Below are positions 1-13,659 of a stretch of 64,000 nt of DNA, piece after piece. Below the pieces are notes generated by a model, which saw only the letters and a program-made list of their open reading frames with translations, was not told the DNA's origin and did not search any database. The stretch is from Cyclina sinensis (lineage: Eukaryota; Mollusca; Bivalvia; Venerida; Veneridae), in assembly GCA_012932295.1 (NCBI GenBank), contig JAAONU010000006.1, forward strand, positions 20,787,453 to 20,851,452. The letters are read 5' to 3'. The position numbers and the translations under genes are program-made. Each line of letters starts with the position of its first letter. The first letter of the stretch is position 1.

Positions 1-899
1 ATATGAACTCGATGCCTTAATTTTTCTTTAAAAAAAAAGATTTTTAAAGTTTTTCCTATATAAGTCTGCAATTAAGTCATGTGACCCCTGGAGTGAGACA
101 AATGTTGATACAGGGACTATGATTTGAAAAAGACACTGTCGAGGTCTACTAGACAATGGTACACAAAACATCTGATCATCATGGGGAATAATCGTCGGGT
201 GGTCAGACCGACTGAGTCTGAAACATTTCTGCAAGCCTGTCAATTACTATGCTTTTGCAACTAAAATAAAAGCTATGAAACTGATGATACTGATGTGTAT
301 TTGAAAGACGTGCATGGCTTTTCCCGCCAAAAACGGAATCCCGTCCAATTTTGTGTACTGCCAACGGTAGGGCATTGAAAGTATATGAATAGTTGTATGT
401 CTCGGAAAATCGGCTCAAATCCCGGAAATTCGATATCAAAATCCCGGAAATGGCCAGAAAAATTATGGCAGGTATGCTGATGTCTAGGTCTTTTTGTTTC
501 TGACAGGGAGATTTTTAAAGTTATTCCTCTATAAACCTATTTAAAATCAAGCTCCCCTGGGGTGGGGTCACTTCTAACCCTAAAGCCATGACTTATACAA
601 CTGTTTGTAGAGGTCTATCTGCTACAAACCAAATATCTAAGCTCTAGGCCTTGTGGTTTCACAAAAATATAAAGCTTTTCTGTCAGACGCCATGGCAACT
701 GGAGTTCTGTATGGAATTATGGAATTCATTTTTTGTATATAATTTTGAAAGAGAACCATACAAGAACCATTTCTGTAAAGTTTATTTACAACTGAAGCGG
801 CGGTATAGGAGATGTTGTTTGAAGACAATTGTTGACGGCGGGCAAAAGAGCATCCTAAAAGCTACACGTGGTCTCTTTGTTCAAGGGAGCTATAAATGA
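1..899 (+). repeat. Diverged interspersed repeat, bivalve 'ctaggtcttgtggtttc' family, copy 1
   Basis: Degenerate internally repeated units carry recurring phrases: 'gatttttaaagtttttcct', 'aggtctactagacaatg', 'aagctctaggccttgtggttt', and a CCCTGG/GGGGTGGGG segment. The block ends in 'ggagatgttgtttgaagac...agctacacgtggtctc', which matches the end of a second copy near 3615-3714. The left end runs off the window. No protein homology is visible, so it reads as a non-coding repeat; its transposon class cannot be told from sequence alone. Confidence 0.6.
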
Positions 900-2340
900 T
901 ACATGTCAACAAATTTGTATTTGTATGACAAAAGGCATGTTTAGTTTCAGTAGTATCAGATTTCACTTCTCAGATCACATTTTCAGAAGCTGTTTTACAG
1001 TCTAGTTCTTCAGCAACCTGCCCATTCGGAACACCTCGGGCGACTTACACGAAGTTATCGGAAAAGGCCGAGTTGTTACGATTGCAACCTACCCTGTAAC
1101 AAAGACCCAAGATCAACTTGCAGATCCTATATAACTGAGATAATCCTCTATTCTACAAAGCACTTATTAATTACTTTTGCTTTTAGTTTCGGTTTGTTTG
1201 TTTAGCAAACTTTCCCGTTTACGAAACAAGCAAATTTAAACGATCGGTCGATAATACAGGACCAGCAACCAATTCACACAGAATTATATAATCCAACGCT
1301 GCACTAAGCGTCAATTACCCCTGATCTCCCTCATAATCTACAGATCTAACGTACATACGTACGGAATAACAGACGAACGTCAGACGGACAAAGCGTCAAT
1401 AATGCTCTGGCGAGGACTCTTTGAACGCTACCTAAGATCATATGACTTCGTAAGTTCAGTGTAAATTATCAAGCATATGGCATGAGGAACATTACATAAG
1501 AATATTTTGTTGTACTTCTGGAAAATGTACTTGTTCCAAACGTGAATCTATTTTGTTTTCATTAAGTATGTTTATTTTAAAATAAATTCAAAATAAATTA
1601 TATTTTGAACTATACAGTAGCCTAGCAAACTTAGTTCTACCCTGTGCAAGTTTCCCTTTAACATATTACATTTAGAAACCGAGTGAAGGCATATTCAGAG
1701 TACAATTTCTTTTGTTTAGCGCTATACCCTTTTACAGTAAAAACAAATGTCACAATAAACATTTGTTTTCACTGAGTTAGCCTGTTGCTTGTTTCCAGTA
1801 GGTGCTAAGGGTTTCATCTAATTTCTTAGCTTTAGTGAGTAAACCATGTTCACAGACAAATGCACATCCGCAGATTTGGGTAATGCTCCTATTTTGCCCA
1901 TATAAAAGCTTTGTAATAAGTTCAACCAGTAGATGTAAACCTAGGCCATAGTGTACAGACAGACACATGAAAGTGATCACACTGGTGTCTATATGACATG
2001 AACTTCAGTCCATTTGGTGTTTTAGGGGTTTGCCGTTCCATTTGATTTCCATGTACGAAACTACCTTTCAAACATGGGGACCTAGACTCGTAAAAACCCA
2101 AAATATTGGCACAGGCAGACAAATGGCTGACATTAGACTTTCTAAACAGCTGAAAATTGTTCCAGGGTTAACTGTTGATACCTGCAAATGTTGTTAGAAA
2201 ATTGCAATGACATTTAAACTTTTAAAACTACCCGCTTACTTACAAAGGCAAACTTGACGTCCTGCGTGCATTTAATGAATACACATAAAACTGTTGAAAT
2301 ATACGCCAGAAGAGTATTTTAAAATAAAATATGGGATATA
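900..2340. other. AT-rich intergenic stretch, nothing recognised
   Basis: Only short open frames (under 70 codons) occur, without family resemblance, splice context or repeat structure. No RNA gene or array is seen. Confidence 0.5.
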
Positions 2341-2344
2341 GGCA

Positions 2345-3715
2345 CGAGTAAACAAGAGGGTCAGATGGTCCTGGTTTGCTCACCTGAAAAAAACAACTAC
2401 CTAACAACTGGTGGAGTGGGGGTGAGGATGTTCTAAGGGATGTGTCACATAGCAGACAGTTCAAATGCCACATTAGATATTAAAAGAATATTTTATCCAA
2501 AAAAAGGTCAATAATTCAAGGTTAACCAAAGTCAAATTTTAAGTATGTATGCAAACATATACAAATAGATAAAAATTCAAACACATATCTTCAAAAAAAA
2601 CAAGAAAGTAGGACAGTATATCAAGGTCAGTCAAGTTCAAAATTGAAGTCTGCATGCAAACTTATACAAATAGTTACAATTTTATTGATTTAGCTTCAGG
2701 AAACGAGGAAGTAGGTCAGTAGGTCACATGAAGGTCAAGGACAAAGATTGATGAAGGTTAAGTACCTTCCTATCCCATACAATGCATTTTCTTTTCTTGG
2801 AGGGGGGGTACCCAAGTGAGGTGGGTGGGGGGCTGGGTACCCTGGGGAGGATCAAGATCTTCCAAAGCCCATTTAATTAATCAGGCAATGCTGAACCATA
2901 TGTATCTAAGTTATTTTACTTCCTTTAAAACTTTTTCCTGTATAACTAAATGTAAAACCATGTGACCACTTGGGCGGGCCAGTTTTGATCCAGGGGCCAT
3001 GATTCGTATAAGCTTGGCAGAGGTCCACCAGACAATGTAACAAAAAAATCTAAATCCAAGGCCTAATGGTTTCTGACAAGAAGCGTTTTTAAGTTCCTCC
3101 TATAAAAGTCAATGCAAAAATGTAAAATCAACTGACCCCTTGGCTCGGGCCAATTCTGACCCCACAGCCATGATTTATTTAACTTTGGTAGAGGTCCACT
3201 AGATAATGCTATCAACCAAATATGTAAGCTCTAGGTCTTGTGGTTTCAGAAAAATTTTCTTTACCTATATAACTCTATGTAAGATCAAGTGATCTCTGGA
3301 GCGGGGCTAATTTTAATCAAGGGGCCATGATTTCTACAAACTTTGTAGAATTTAAGAGAAAGTGACCATTGGGATTGGGCTAAATTTGACCCCAGGGATA
3401 TGATTTATACAGTTTTGGTAGAGGTCCACTAGATGATGTTATCAAAGAAATATCTAAGCTCTAGGTCTTGTGGTTTCAAACAAGAATATTTTTAAAGTTT
3501 TTCCTTTCAGTTGTCATGGCCACCAGAGTTCTGCATGGAATTCCATTTTTATATAACTTTGACCATACAAGCATCATTTCTGTAAAGTTTAATTGCAATT
3601 GACCCAGTGGTATAGGAGGAGATGTTGTTGCAAGATCACCGAGGATGACGGACGGACGACGGACGAAATAGCATACTAAAAGCTACACCTGACCTTCGGT
3701 CATGTGAGCTAAAAT
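2345..3715 (+). repeat. Diverged interspersed repeat, 'aacaagagggtcagatggtc' family, copy 2
   Basis: Begins near 'aaacaagagggtcagatggtcc' with 'gctcacctgaa', resembling a head sequence common in bivalve interspersed repeats. It continues with imperfect units of roughly 150 bp carrying 'gaggtccactagataatg', 'aagctctaggtcttgtggtttc' and 'ggggccatgatt'. It ends with 'gacggacggacgacgga' and 'aaagctacacctgaccttcggtcatgtgagct' around 3650-3714. The end matches the end of the copy at 1-899, in the same orientation. It includes AAGGTCA motifs around 2622-2755. No coding capacity is visible. Confidence 0.65.
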
Positions 3716-6010
3716 TATCAGTATTTTATCAAAGTTGTAAAAAAGCCCTAACTCCCGTTCTCTAAAAACATTAAATAATATAGTATACAGCGGTTGTCTT
3801 TCCTAAATGAATAACAAGAAATTTGAAGTTGAAATGTACATCTCCCGATGATTTTAAGAAAAGGGTTTTCATTGAAATACACCTAAAGATAGCCTTATTC
3901 ATTATTATTCTTAAAGAGTTGATCTGTTTTTATAGATCTGATATTTTTTTTAGTTGCACAACCTTTAAGAAGAAGAAGGTGAACAAACAAAAAATGAAAC
4001 CGTAAAATCGGTTCATCTTCGAAGACGAAATAGTGAGACTAACCGAAAGACAGATGGATGCATGAAAGGACGAACGGTGGTATACAATTATTTGGTTTCA
4101 GATTTTGGAAAAAAAAAGCAGCAGGCAAAACAATTGTAATCTAACTGGTTATGTGTATCATAAAACCTCTTTGAAACGTACAGAATTATCACAGTTTTCA
4201 GTCAAATTTGCCTTTAAACCGTAAGCGAGTAGCTTAAAACTATATATATACTTTAATTACTTTTCTAACCCAAAGCAGAATTGGATCCTCAAATCTCCAT
4301 TTAAAAAAAATACTAAGTGTTACTCATCTGTTAGTTAGATCGACACTCATCAAATAACATTTTCCCATTCCTGTCACACCGCCTTCCTCCAATCTTCAAG
4401 AAGCCTTCCACACACTATTCCTTGTGTCGCTATATTCAACTATCAATGGCGTACCTATATACAATATAGAAAATTCAATTCATTTATTCCTTTGCTTCAA
4501 ATCAAGGGGAAAAGACAAGAACGTGTAACTTGACTCAAAGTCATTTAAGTTTTGTGATGAATTCTTTCATTCTGGTGGTTCAAAAAAGTGTATGCTTTTG
4601 AGAAGCGACATGTTAGAATTTCGACGATGCACTTTTTTTAAATAAGTCGTAACGCAACTTCTCATGTTTGAAATTTATTTAAGAAATATATGAACTATAC
4701 ATATGATTCAACAAATATTTTAAGTTTGTAGTGGTTTACAGAACCAAATCGTATTTGCTATCAAATTTTACAAATTGACAATTTTATAAATATGTCGCTT
4801 TGATGTAGTATAAAGGAGTTTTTGTACTTTTATAGGCTTAGAGAGGAAGTTCATATCAAACACCTAAAATATCATTATTGTTAAGTCTTTGGTCATCTTT
4901 ACTGCCAAAATATATGCATTTTTAACATTTAGAGAGACAGCATAACATCAATATTTATGTAAGTAGATGACTGATTCGTCCTTAAGAGAAATTTAATCAT
5001 AAGGAAATCTAAAATAAGTGTAGTTTACAATACCAAAAATGTTTTACCTGTTCTCTGTTCCCATTACAATCAAACCAAACAAAACATCGAACCATCACGA
5101 GCTGCTCCAATTTTTCTGCAAAACCAAACAATGGCCACTAAACGACTGAAAACACGAACAAGGTCACGTATCAAATGTTAAGATCGCCCGTGCTTTAGTG
5201 AGCGATTGTCATAATGGTGAAGGTTTACCGTTAACATAACATAATCTTTATTTGGAATTAAATCTGACACATTTATAACCACTGCACATACACATTCAAT
5301 ATCAAAGGTCAAGGTTGAATACACATGCATATTTATTACTGAAAGTTTAACTAACTGTAAAACAATTTCAGAGAATGTATCAGTATTTAAAAGAGACGGC
5401 AGCACACACAACCATACATCTTTTGATTGAAGAGCAAAATAAAAATATTTCGATAAATTATTAAGTTTTCGGACGTTGGCAAGTATTGAACCTACTTAGT
5501 AATCGAATGGCCAAGTTCCAACAGTTTAGGCCATAAACTAAAAAATGTTGAGTTAAATGCTATAAGTGTCAATATCATTTTCACTAAAATGAATTATATG
5601 CAAATGTATTTAGTTATATTCATAATATATTTATTCCATTTAGCATATCTTTTTCATAGTTAATTGTTTTTTATATTTAATTTAGAACTGTATTTATTAA
5701 TGTTCTTATTATTGCATTATTTTCTGACGCAGTTAAACTAACAATTACAAATTCTGCCCTAAAATTTTATCACAGCAATACTCTTATCGAATGGCAAACT
5801 TCCTTTTTGTAGCTGACGATTTTGTATCTAACAATTTCATTCGTTACAAATGTATGTCAAAATCTACCCCGTGACACGATTGGCTCTGCAAAACTTTTAG
5901 AAAAACAAATCTTTAAACAAATCATGCTCGATGCGTATACAGCATTATTTAAATATTCTTGGTACCAATGTACCAAATAAAGATTATTTAAAGAAGGGTA
6001 CGAAAACCGG
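3716..6010. other. AT-rich intergenic stretch, nothing recognised
   Basis: Scattered open frames are under 80 codons and look random. No exon, RNA gene or array could be supported. Confidence 0.5.
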
Positions 6011-6011
6011 G

Positions 6012-6268
6012 GTTAAGCGTGCGGCCAATCCGCAGATTTTGTTGTTTTCCGGTTTGAAACGCGATTGACACAAAAATATATAAATACATACAAAATAAAT
6101 CAAAACAAATATTTTGGTGAAATTTCAGCCTCTGTATGAATTTTACCAGCAAAAATTGTTAATACCAAATTAAAGTCAATCGCGAAGGAATGGCACACGG
6201 AAGGCATACATTTTCCTCGATATTTCCCCTTCCGGTTGATAGATTTTAATCAAATCCGCACGCTCTAT
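6012..6268. mobile_element. Possible short non-autonomous element with imperfect inverted ends
   Basis: The left side reads 'ttaagcgtgcggccaatccgc' and the right side 'aaatccgcacgctctattaag'. GCGTGCGG and CCGCACGC are exact inverted repeats about 235 bp apart. Nested inside, 'gcgattgac' pairs with 'gtcaatcgc'. TTAAG occurs just outside both ends, so a TTAA-type target duplication is possible but the offset of the ends makes it uncertain. No transposase is present. Confidence 0.35.
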
Positions 6269-9200
6269 TAAGAATATTTCACTTCAAAGGTATTTTGAAT
6301 TTGGAAACATTTGAATGAAAGAATAAGGAAATACAATGAGCCGCATACAATGTCACATACAGTCAGCCCACCTTAAAATTATAAAAAGCTTTTCTGTAAA
6401 AATTAGCCGAAATATTGTACAATTTTGAATACCTATCTCTTTACACTGTTGAGATGTTGTTTCAGTTTCATAAACAAATAGATGAAGAGTTTAGAAAGAG
6501 GCTTGTGTCAGTGCTAAGGACTAAGGCGGATCGTGTACTATTCTGCAAATCATATTTATGCAAATCCTGATATGTAAGCCTTTCACAGTGACTAGTAAAG
6601 TAATTCAAAGCAGTGTAAAAATGCTTACATTTTTTGATTTCCCCAAAATACCTAAAGAAATGAAGGCACATAGATTTTTTGAAAATAAGTAAAAAAGCGA
6701 TTTCCCCTGCCCATTTGGTAAAATGCGGATATATATGCGAGCTATCCTGAATAGACTAACGAACAGAAAATTTTGTTTTTTTACTTTTTTATTTTACGTA
6801 GACTTTAAGGTCGGTATGATGTAAAAATGAAAAAAAAAATATTTGGAGAAATGAAAGCACAGTAATTTGAATGTAGGTAAAAGTAAAATCCCCCAACTCC
6901 CCCCAAAAAGGCATATTTCGTAAAACCGGGCTGTTTCTGGTTTTGATATTATACTTATAGCGAGATTCTGACACATAACAAATGTATCACAGAAGTAGCT
7001 CAAGGCGTCATTTTAATTATTTTGACTAGAGTAGAAACTGCAGCATGTGCAGTGTGACAAACACTTCCGTAAATCTTCTATAATGATAAACTTCAGCCAA
7101 ACAATGATTACAATCAATTTAGAAATATTATACTATTGGTTCCAAAATTATTTGTTGATTTAAAGACACAGTATCTGGTGTTATGTGATATTTCGTGCTT
7201 AGTGACTTCATCTAGAGCCTCTATTACTGTCTTGCACTCCAAAGTCGCCATTTTTCATTTTTTGGATGTGTAATAATCTTTCTATCTTTTTAAACAAAAA
7301 TGGACAAAGGGAGGTAACTTAAATATTTAGTTACTCTATACCGGTGCAAAGGTAACTTTCAGTAATTCACACGGATTGAAAAAATGCCATTCCGCCATTT
7401 TCATTGTTTTCCGTACGATCTAGACAGGAAGTGATGACGTTATGAATATAGAACACCAATTGGTTTTGTATCACTAATTTTTCAAACACTAAATTTAGGA
7501 ATGAGCCTACTAAATTCTATTCTTGACCGCAAAATTTAAGGCCACTATCACATTGAACTGCCAAATAATAGCCCAAATTGCACTTGTTTTGCGTTCAGAT
7601 CTACATTTTACAAATCTTAACATAAGGACACTTTTGTCTAAACTTCCATGGTTCAAAATGTTTATATCTAGGTTTTAGTTGGCTGAAAAAGCAATCTCAG
7701 AGTCATGGTGAGAGGACACATATGTACAGTGCCTGACAATGAAATCCATCTGGAAGGTTTCATAGCCTTCTACATATAGACCTAAATCGTCAAGGTAGAG
7801 TAGAATGCATGTATATAATTGAAAATTTAGCATTCCGTGAAATAAGTGACTTAATGACAATTTAGAAGCAGTGCGGTGTCAAAAACAAAACCCATTATTT
7901 TAGATTGCTGTTATAGACAACTAAAACAAAATGACTTTATCGAACTTATAAAGATATAAAATTTGACTTTTCTCTGACAACCATACATTTGGTAATGTAA
8001 CAGGTGGTGAAAAATTGTGGCTCGACCGGGACTTGAAGATAGTATTTGACTTCTTTTTTGAAAGCACATTTTTATGTGTAATGTAATTATTTGACAAATT
8101 GCTCCAGTCCAGAATAGCTTGATAAAAGAAAGGGCAAGTGATGAAGTGAAATTATCAACTCGAAGAACTAGGAAATATTTTCTGACCCAGTTAATTACGG
8201 ATGGACTTTTGATATGTTGATAATTTTTTCAGGTAGTTGGGATATTTGCCATTGAATACGATTTCTGTTCTTGATATTTAACCATCAAAGAATGATAAAG
8301 TCGGCCACCCTTAGTGTGATTCTATACTGTTAACTAAACAATTCTTTCTACTTTATTTGTATTTCTTGCAATTTCCTTTTCCAATTGTTTTGACGCACCA
8401 CTTTACCATGACGAACAAGAATATGATATTGTATAAGACAAAACAAAAAGCAACAAACTTTGTTACAGAAAAAGGCGTAATTGCTTTCACTCCTAATGAA
8501 CATTAACGTGTCATTAAATGACTTGTTAGCTTTGAGAAAGAAAGCGTGTCCGCCTAGGAACAAATATGCACAGAATGTAAAACATTTAAAAACATAAAAG
8601 TTAAATAGCTCTTAAAGACAGTCTAATGCCATTTGGAGAATATAACACATCTTCCCACACTAGACTTATACAACACAGAGACACGTATCATTGTTTTAAA
8701 CTCCACATTAAATGAATGTAAAGAATGGCTTTATTTTTGTTTAATTTGCCACAAGTTATACGTCCGCCCTAAAGTGTTTATGTTTCACAAACAATTTATT
8801 TTTAGTGAGATTATCGAAAGGGAACTGACAAAAGTACATTTGCGTTTTTTTTATTATTTATAAATTTATGTTATTTATTTATTTTTCTTTTTTGGAAAAT
8901 ACATCAGTAACATAAGCAGTTTCAAATATTACTTAAAACAGTACTTTGCTGCCACGCACGGTTAGGAATAAAAGTGCACTGAACTTTTGATAAGAGTATA
9001 TGTTTGTAGTATTTACATGAGCTGATAGCCTTTTATCGTTCATCTGTACTGGGTTTTGTCGTGGAATTTATAAGAGCTACTTTGATTTTCATTTATGGCG
9101 CTTGATTAACATGTTTATACTTGTATTTTGGTTACCTATAAATGATTCTTTTAAGGGTAACAGAAACCAATGTTTTGTTTGTTAAACTTTGTTCGTTTGT

Positions 9201-9345
9201 TTGTTATTTTTTTCTTTCTTTCTTTTTTTTTAATAACTGTGTTGTAAACACATCAGATTCTTTACTTTTTAAAAGTTTTCATATGTTTTAGTGTAAATGA
9301 GACTTTTATACGTAAGAAATCCTTCTTAACTACAAGTTTTGTGTC
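6269..9345. other. AT-rich intergenic stretch, nothing recognised
   Basis: Contains homopolymer runs and short random open frames only. No convincing exon or repeat array was seen. Confidence 0.5.
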
Positions 9346-9464
9346 ATGTCGTACGAGCTTGTTTTCGGGGCGAAAAGGTGAAAGGTCGAAAACAAGACAA
9401 ACGGTGACTTTGTCGTGTTTTCGACCTTTCGCCCCGCCAACTCGAAAACACGAAGACGACATAT
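9346..9464. repeat. Palindromic hairpin element
   Basis: The arm 'ggggcgaaaaggtgaaagg...' around 9367-9400 is the reverse complement, with a short insertion, of 'tttgtcgtgttttcgacctttcgcccc' around 9409-9435. Pairing continues outward: 'atgtcgtacgagcttgttttcg' on the left and 'cgaaaacacgaagacgacat' on the right. The structure is a foldback of roughly 120 bp. It produces misleading open frames on both strands and is not coding. It looks like a small hairpin mobile repeat. Confidence 0.7.
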
Positions 9465-11165
9465 TCAGTGCGAAAACACAGCACATTTCGTATATTCACA
9501 TAGCAAGAATTGTTGAACTTCAGTAAATCTTTACCATGTTGGAGTTTTGAGAAACAGAAGTCAATATAAATGATTGAATGATCATATTTAAAAGCTATTA
9601 TCTTCTTTACAATTTCTAATATAGATATTTAAACTTTGGGATACAATAAGAACATCTAGTCTACCCTGTTGTAAGCGACTTAACCTTCTCAATGTACTTA
9701 ATGTTTTCATGTATTTTCGTGCAGACATCGATAAGGTTCCTTCAAACATATACTGCTTTATTTCTGGCCTTTTTTATGGTTATGGTGTTGTAGATTTTAT
9801 AATCTAAGTCAGTTTTTAAAGTAAGAAAATCCACAAATTACACAAATCAGGGCTGTCTGTATTTGAAGCATAAATATTTACAAAACAAATCTTCCCTCAC
9901 CAAAACACATGTCTATAACTACCAAATTACCATTTTTATTAGGTTCTACTTTTTTTAACATTAACAACTAAATAAGTTGTAAGACAAAAGTTTACTAATT
10001 TACTTTAACTTTAACAAAATAATTCAAAATAAATTGATATAAGCTATTTTATTAACTTTACAGAACATATAAACACACTCATGCATTCTTACTCATAAAA
10101 GCACTTTTGTAGTGCGTAGGAGAACATCCTGAGTGCATGTTTGTTTTTAATCAGTAGTATTTTAAGATTATTTTAAGACCATTGAAAGCTTAGTAGTTCT
10201 TAAAGCATGCATACGCCTATTACTTTTACTTGAAAACAAGCTATTCTACTCACGCCTGAAAAATGAGGCAGAAAACCCAAAACGGAGGAGTTCTGTGAAC
10301 TTTTGCTTGTTTTAGTCGAAATGTCACTTGGACACAATGAATCATTTTAAAGTTTACGATCCCTAATAAACTTTTTTCAGCCCTCTGTGAAATTAACTTT
10401 AAAAGAAAGTATGATATCTTATGACAAAATATAGACAATATAAGACACTTTTACCGTGATCATTAAAAGACATGACAGGCATTAACTTCAAAACATCACA
10501 CGATTTATTGGGCCTATTTGGTAAAGAGAAACAACATCATTTGCCTTAATCTGATCAAGAAGTCATATGTCGTCATTCGCAGTATAAAATCCTGATGACT
10601 GCGAACAAAAACACGACGAAAACACAGCCAGTAGAAAGAACTAACGAAATGTAATTACAAACATAGTACTTATTTACCCCACCCATTTCATGATGAGGGA
10701 ATGATATCAATGTAAACTTAACGATATATCTTAGGGGCTTCATATTAGCTATTACTAATTTTATTCATACATTATTCTGGACAATCTGGCACATATCAAA
10801 AAAGGTTTAGCGTGTAGTTTTGAAAAAATAATAACTGAAATCACTGATACCCAATTCATTTGTTTTACCATGATTAAGGTTGAAATATATGTATAAAAAA
10901 CGTAGTAAATCCAATTTTATTCCAATAAAAACTAATATTTCAAAACCAGAATAAAAGCAAAACGTCAAAAACAAATGAAAAAAATGGCTCGAGTGGGGTT
11001 TGAACTCATGTCTTTCAGTGAGAATGTCTCAATCCTTAACAATGCAATGGAATTGAATACTCTTCAGCGTCGAGGTGCAGCATTATGGACCGTATACTTT
11101 AATGGATAGCATCGCAGATGGAGTATGATTAAGTAAATGCTAAGATAACACTGCGTAGATTTTCA
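9465..11165. other. AT-rich intergenic stretch, nothing recognised
   Basis: No supported gene. A weak tRNA-like patch near 10985-11075 was considered and rejected. Confidence 0.5.
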
Positions 11166-11167
11166 GT

Positions 11168-11543
11168 TGACTTTCAAATGACACGGTCAACACTTCCTTG
11201 ACATGACCAATACCTTAAATGACATGGCTAACACTTTCAATGGCATGGTCAACATGTTTGATCACACCTCCAATGACATGGTCAGCACCATCAGTGACAT
11301 GGCCAACACCTTCAAAGACATGGTGAATGCCTTCAAAGATATGACCATCATCTTCAATGACATGACCAGTACCTTGAATGCCATGGTCAACACCTTCAAT
11401 GACATGGTCGACACCTTCAATGACATGGTCATCACCTTCAATGGCATGGTCAATGACATGACCAACATCTTCAATGCCATGGTCAACACCTTCAATGACA
11501 TCGTCAGCACCTTTGATGATATGACCAACACTTTCATACATCC
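11168..11543. repeat. 21-bp minisatellite, open on both strands
   Basis: About 17 imperfect copies of a 21-bp unit (consensus 'aacaccttcaatgacatggtc'). Because 21 is a multiple of three, long frames stay open: + strand 11203-11580 gives a 7-residue repeat (N-T-F-N-D-M-V), and the minus strand gives one too. There is no upstream coding context or splice evidence, so it is called a repeat. The heptad periodicity means a coding role cannot be wholly excluded. Confidence 0.75.
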
Positions 11544-11694
11544 ATGTAATAATGTGCAGTTTATTTCTTGCAAGACTTAAAACCCAGTTATATAACAATG
11601 AATCTCAGCATTTCAATGTCTAGATAAAATTAGTTTTGTAAGTGTTTTTGTGATAACAAATGGCAATTGTGTTGGCCGATCGATTCCAGTCTCT

Positions 11695-13370
11695 GCTTTT
11701 GAAAAAGCTGTTATTATCTTTGTAAAATAAAACAAGCACCGTTTATATAAGAAAAACGGACGCCTTGTTGAAAAGCAGCCAGAAATTGTTTTAAAAATGA
11801 GTAAAACGGACGTCTTTGATATATACAGCAAGAATTTTTTACATAAGTAGAACGGACTCCTTTGTGAAAAACAGCAAAAATGTTTACATAGTAAGAAACT
11901 GAAGTCTTTGAAAAATACAACAATAATTATTTACATAAACAGAAACGGACGCGTTTGTGAAAAACAGCAAACAATGTTCACATAGTAAGAAAGTGAGGTC
12001 TTTGAAAAATACAACAATAATTTTTTACATAAGCAAAAACGGACGCGTTTGTGAAAAACAGCAAAAAATGTTCACAAGAGACTGAGGTCTTTAAAAAATA
12101 CAACAATAATTATTTACATAAGCAAAAACGGACGCGTTTTTGAAAAGCAGCAAAAAATGTTCACATAGTTATTAAAAAGAGGTCTTTGAGAAATACAGCA
12201 AGAATGTTTTACGTAATTTAAATAGATGCATTTGTGAAAAACAGTAAAAATTGTTCACATGATAAGTAAAACGGACGTCTCTGTAAAAAGAATAGCAAAA
12301 ATTGTTTACGTAGTAATTTAAACTCAGGTCTTTGAAAAATACATCAAAAATATTTTCATAAGTAAAACAGACGCCTCTGGAAAACACAGCAAAAATGTTC
12401 ACATAGAAATTAAAACTGGCGTAGTTGAAAAATATTGCAAAAAATATTTTCATAAGTAAAACGGACGCCTCGGTAAATAGCAAAAATTGTTCACATTGTT
12501 ATTAAAATGGACGTCTTTGAAAAAAAAACAAGCAAACACTCTTTACATAGGAAAACGGGACTCTTTGTAAAATACATATAAAGCATTTTACGGACGTCTT
12601 TGTAATTTACTGCAAGCATTGTTTACTTAAGTAAAAATGCAAAGTACAGCAAGAACCTTTTACATAAGAAAAACTGATGCTTGGTGAAAAACAGCAAACA
12701 TTGTTTAGAAATTGAGTGAAACGGACATTTTTGTAAAATACAGCAAGCATTGTTTATAAGTAAAACGGACGTCTTTGTAAAATAAAAGAAAAACAGCGAC
12801 AAATTGTTCATAAATTGAGTTAAAATACAGCGAACACTGTTTACATAAGTAAAACAGACGCCCTGGTGGAAAACACTAGTAAAGAAAACGTCTTTGTGAA
12901 AAACAGCAAACATTGTTAATATAGTAATTAAAACTGACGCCTTTGAAAAATAAACAGCAAGAATTATTTTCTTAAGTAAAACGGACGCCTTTGTGAAAAA
13001 AGCAAAAATTGCTCACATAGTAATTAAAACGGACGTCTTTGAAAAATACAGGAAAACATGTTTTCATAACCGGACGCCTCTGGAAAAAACAGCAAACTTG
13101 TTCGTATGACAATAAAAAAAAATTGTCGTCTTTGTAAAGTACAGCAAAAATTATTTACATAAGTAAAACGGAAGCCTTGGTTAAAAAAGCAAAAATTGTT
13201 CACATAGTAATTTAAACGGACGTCTTTGAAAAATACAGCAAGAATAATTTACATTAGTAAAACGGACGCCTTAGTGAATACCAGCAAAACTTTTCACATA
13301 TAAAGTAAAACTGACGTCTTTGAAAAATACATTTAGCACCGTTTACATAAGTAAAACGGGTGTCTGTAAA
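11695..13370. repeat. Diverged tandem array, alternating ~60-bp units
   Basis: Recurring phrases are 'agtaaaacggacgtctttg', 'gaaaaacagcaaaaattgtt' and 'cacatagtaattaaaacg', with 'gaaaaatacagcaagaat' alternating, giving a dimer period of about 120 bp. About 1.7 kb of this abuts, within about 170 bp, the promoter of the first C1q gene. Minus-strand frames of 70-100 codons inside it are repeat artefacts. Confidence 0.8.
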
Positions 13371-13535
13371 CAATGAATATTTAGTAAAACCATTAGAAAA
13401 GTAAGAGTCGTCTCAGATAAGAATCCCATGAGTTTTGGATATACATTATTTCCTTCTTTTAATCGAGTTAAAGTATACGGAATTTAAAAAAAAAAGAAAA
13501 ACTGTCGGTATTATTTTAAACAAATGCGAAGATCA

Positions 13536-13580
13536 AATGAGTAATTTCGTCACGTGTTCTATACACCTGCTATATATATC
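13536..13580 (+). promoter_or_regulatory. Putative promoter of C1qDC gene A: E-box plus TATA-like
   Basis: CACGTG at 13551-13556 lies 109 nt before the ATG. 'tatatatatc' at 13571-13580 is a TATA candidate. The 21 nt ending in CACGTG (13536-13556) are identical to 51300-51320, upstream of gene D, and related to 41956-41977, upstream of gene C. Conservation amid otherwise diverged flanks supports function. Confidence 0.6.
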
Positions 13581-13659
13581 AATGCATTCCACGCATGAAC
13601 ATTGTCAGTGGTAACTCCGACTAAATAACATGGTTTTAAGTATTTAATAATTTACAAAA

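Noticed and set aside
10985..11085. tRNA-like patch on the minus strand ('gagttcaaacccc' B-box-like)
   Set aside because: No matching acceptor stem or convincing A-box; probably a decayed SINE head or chance.
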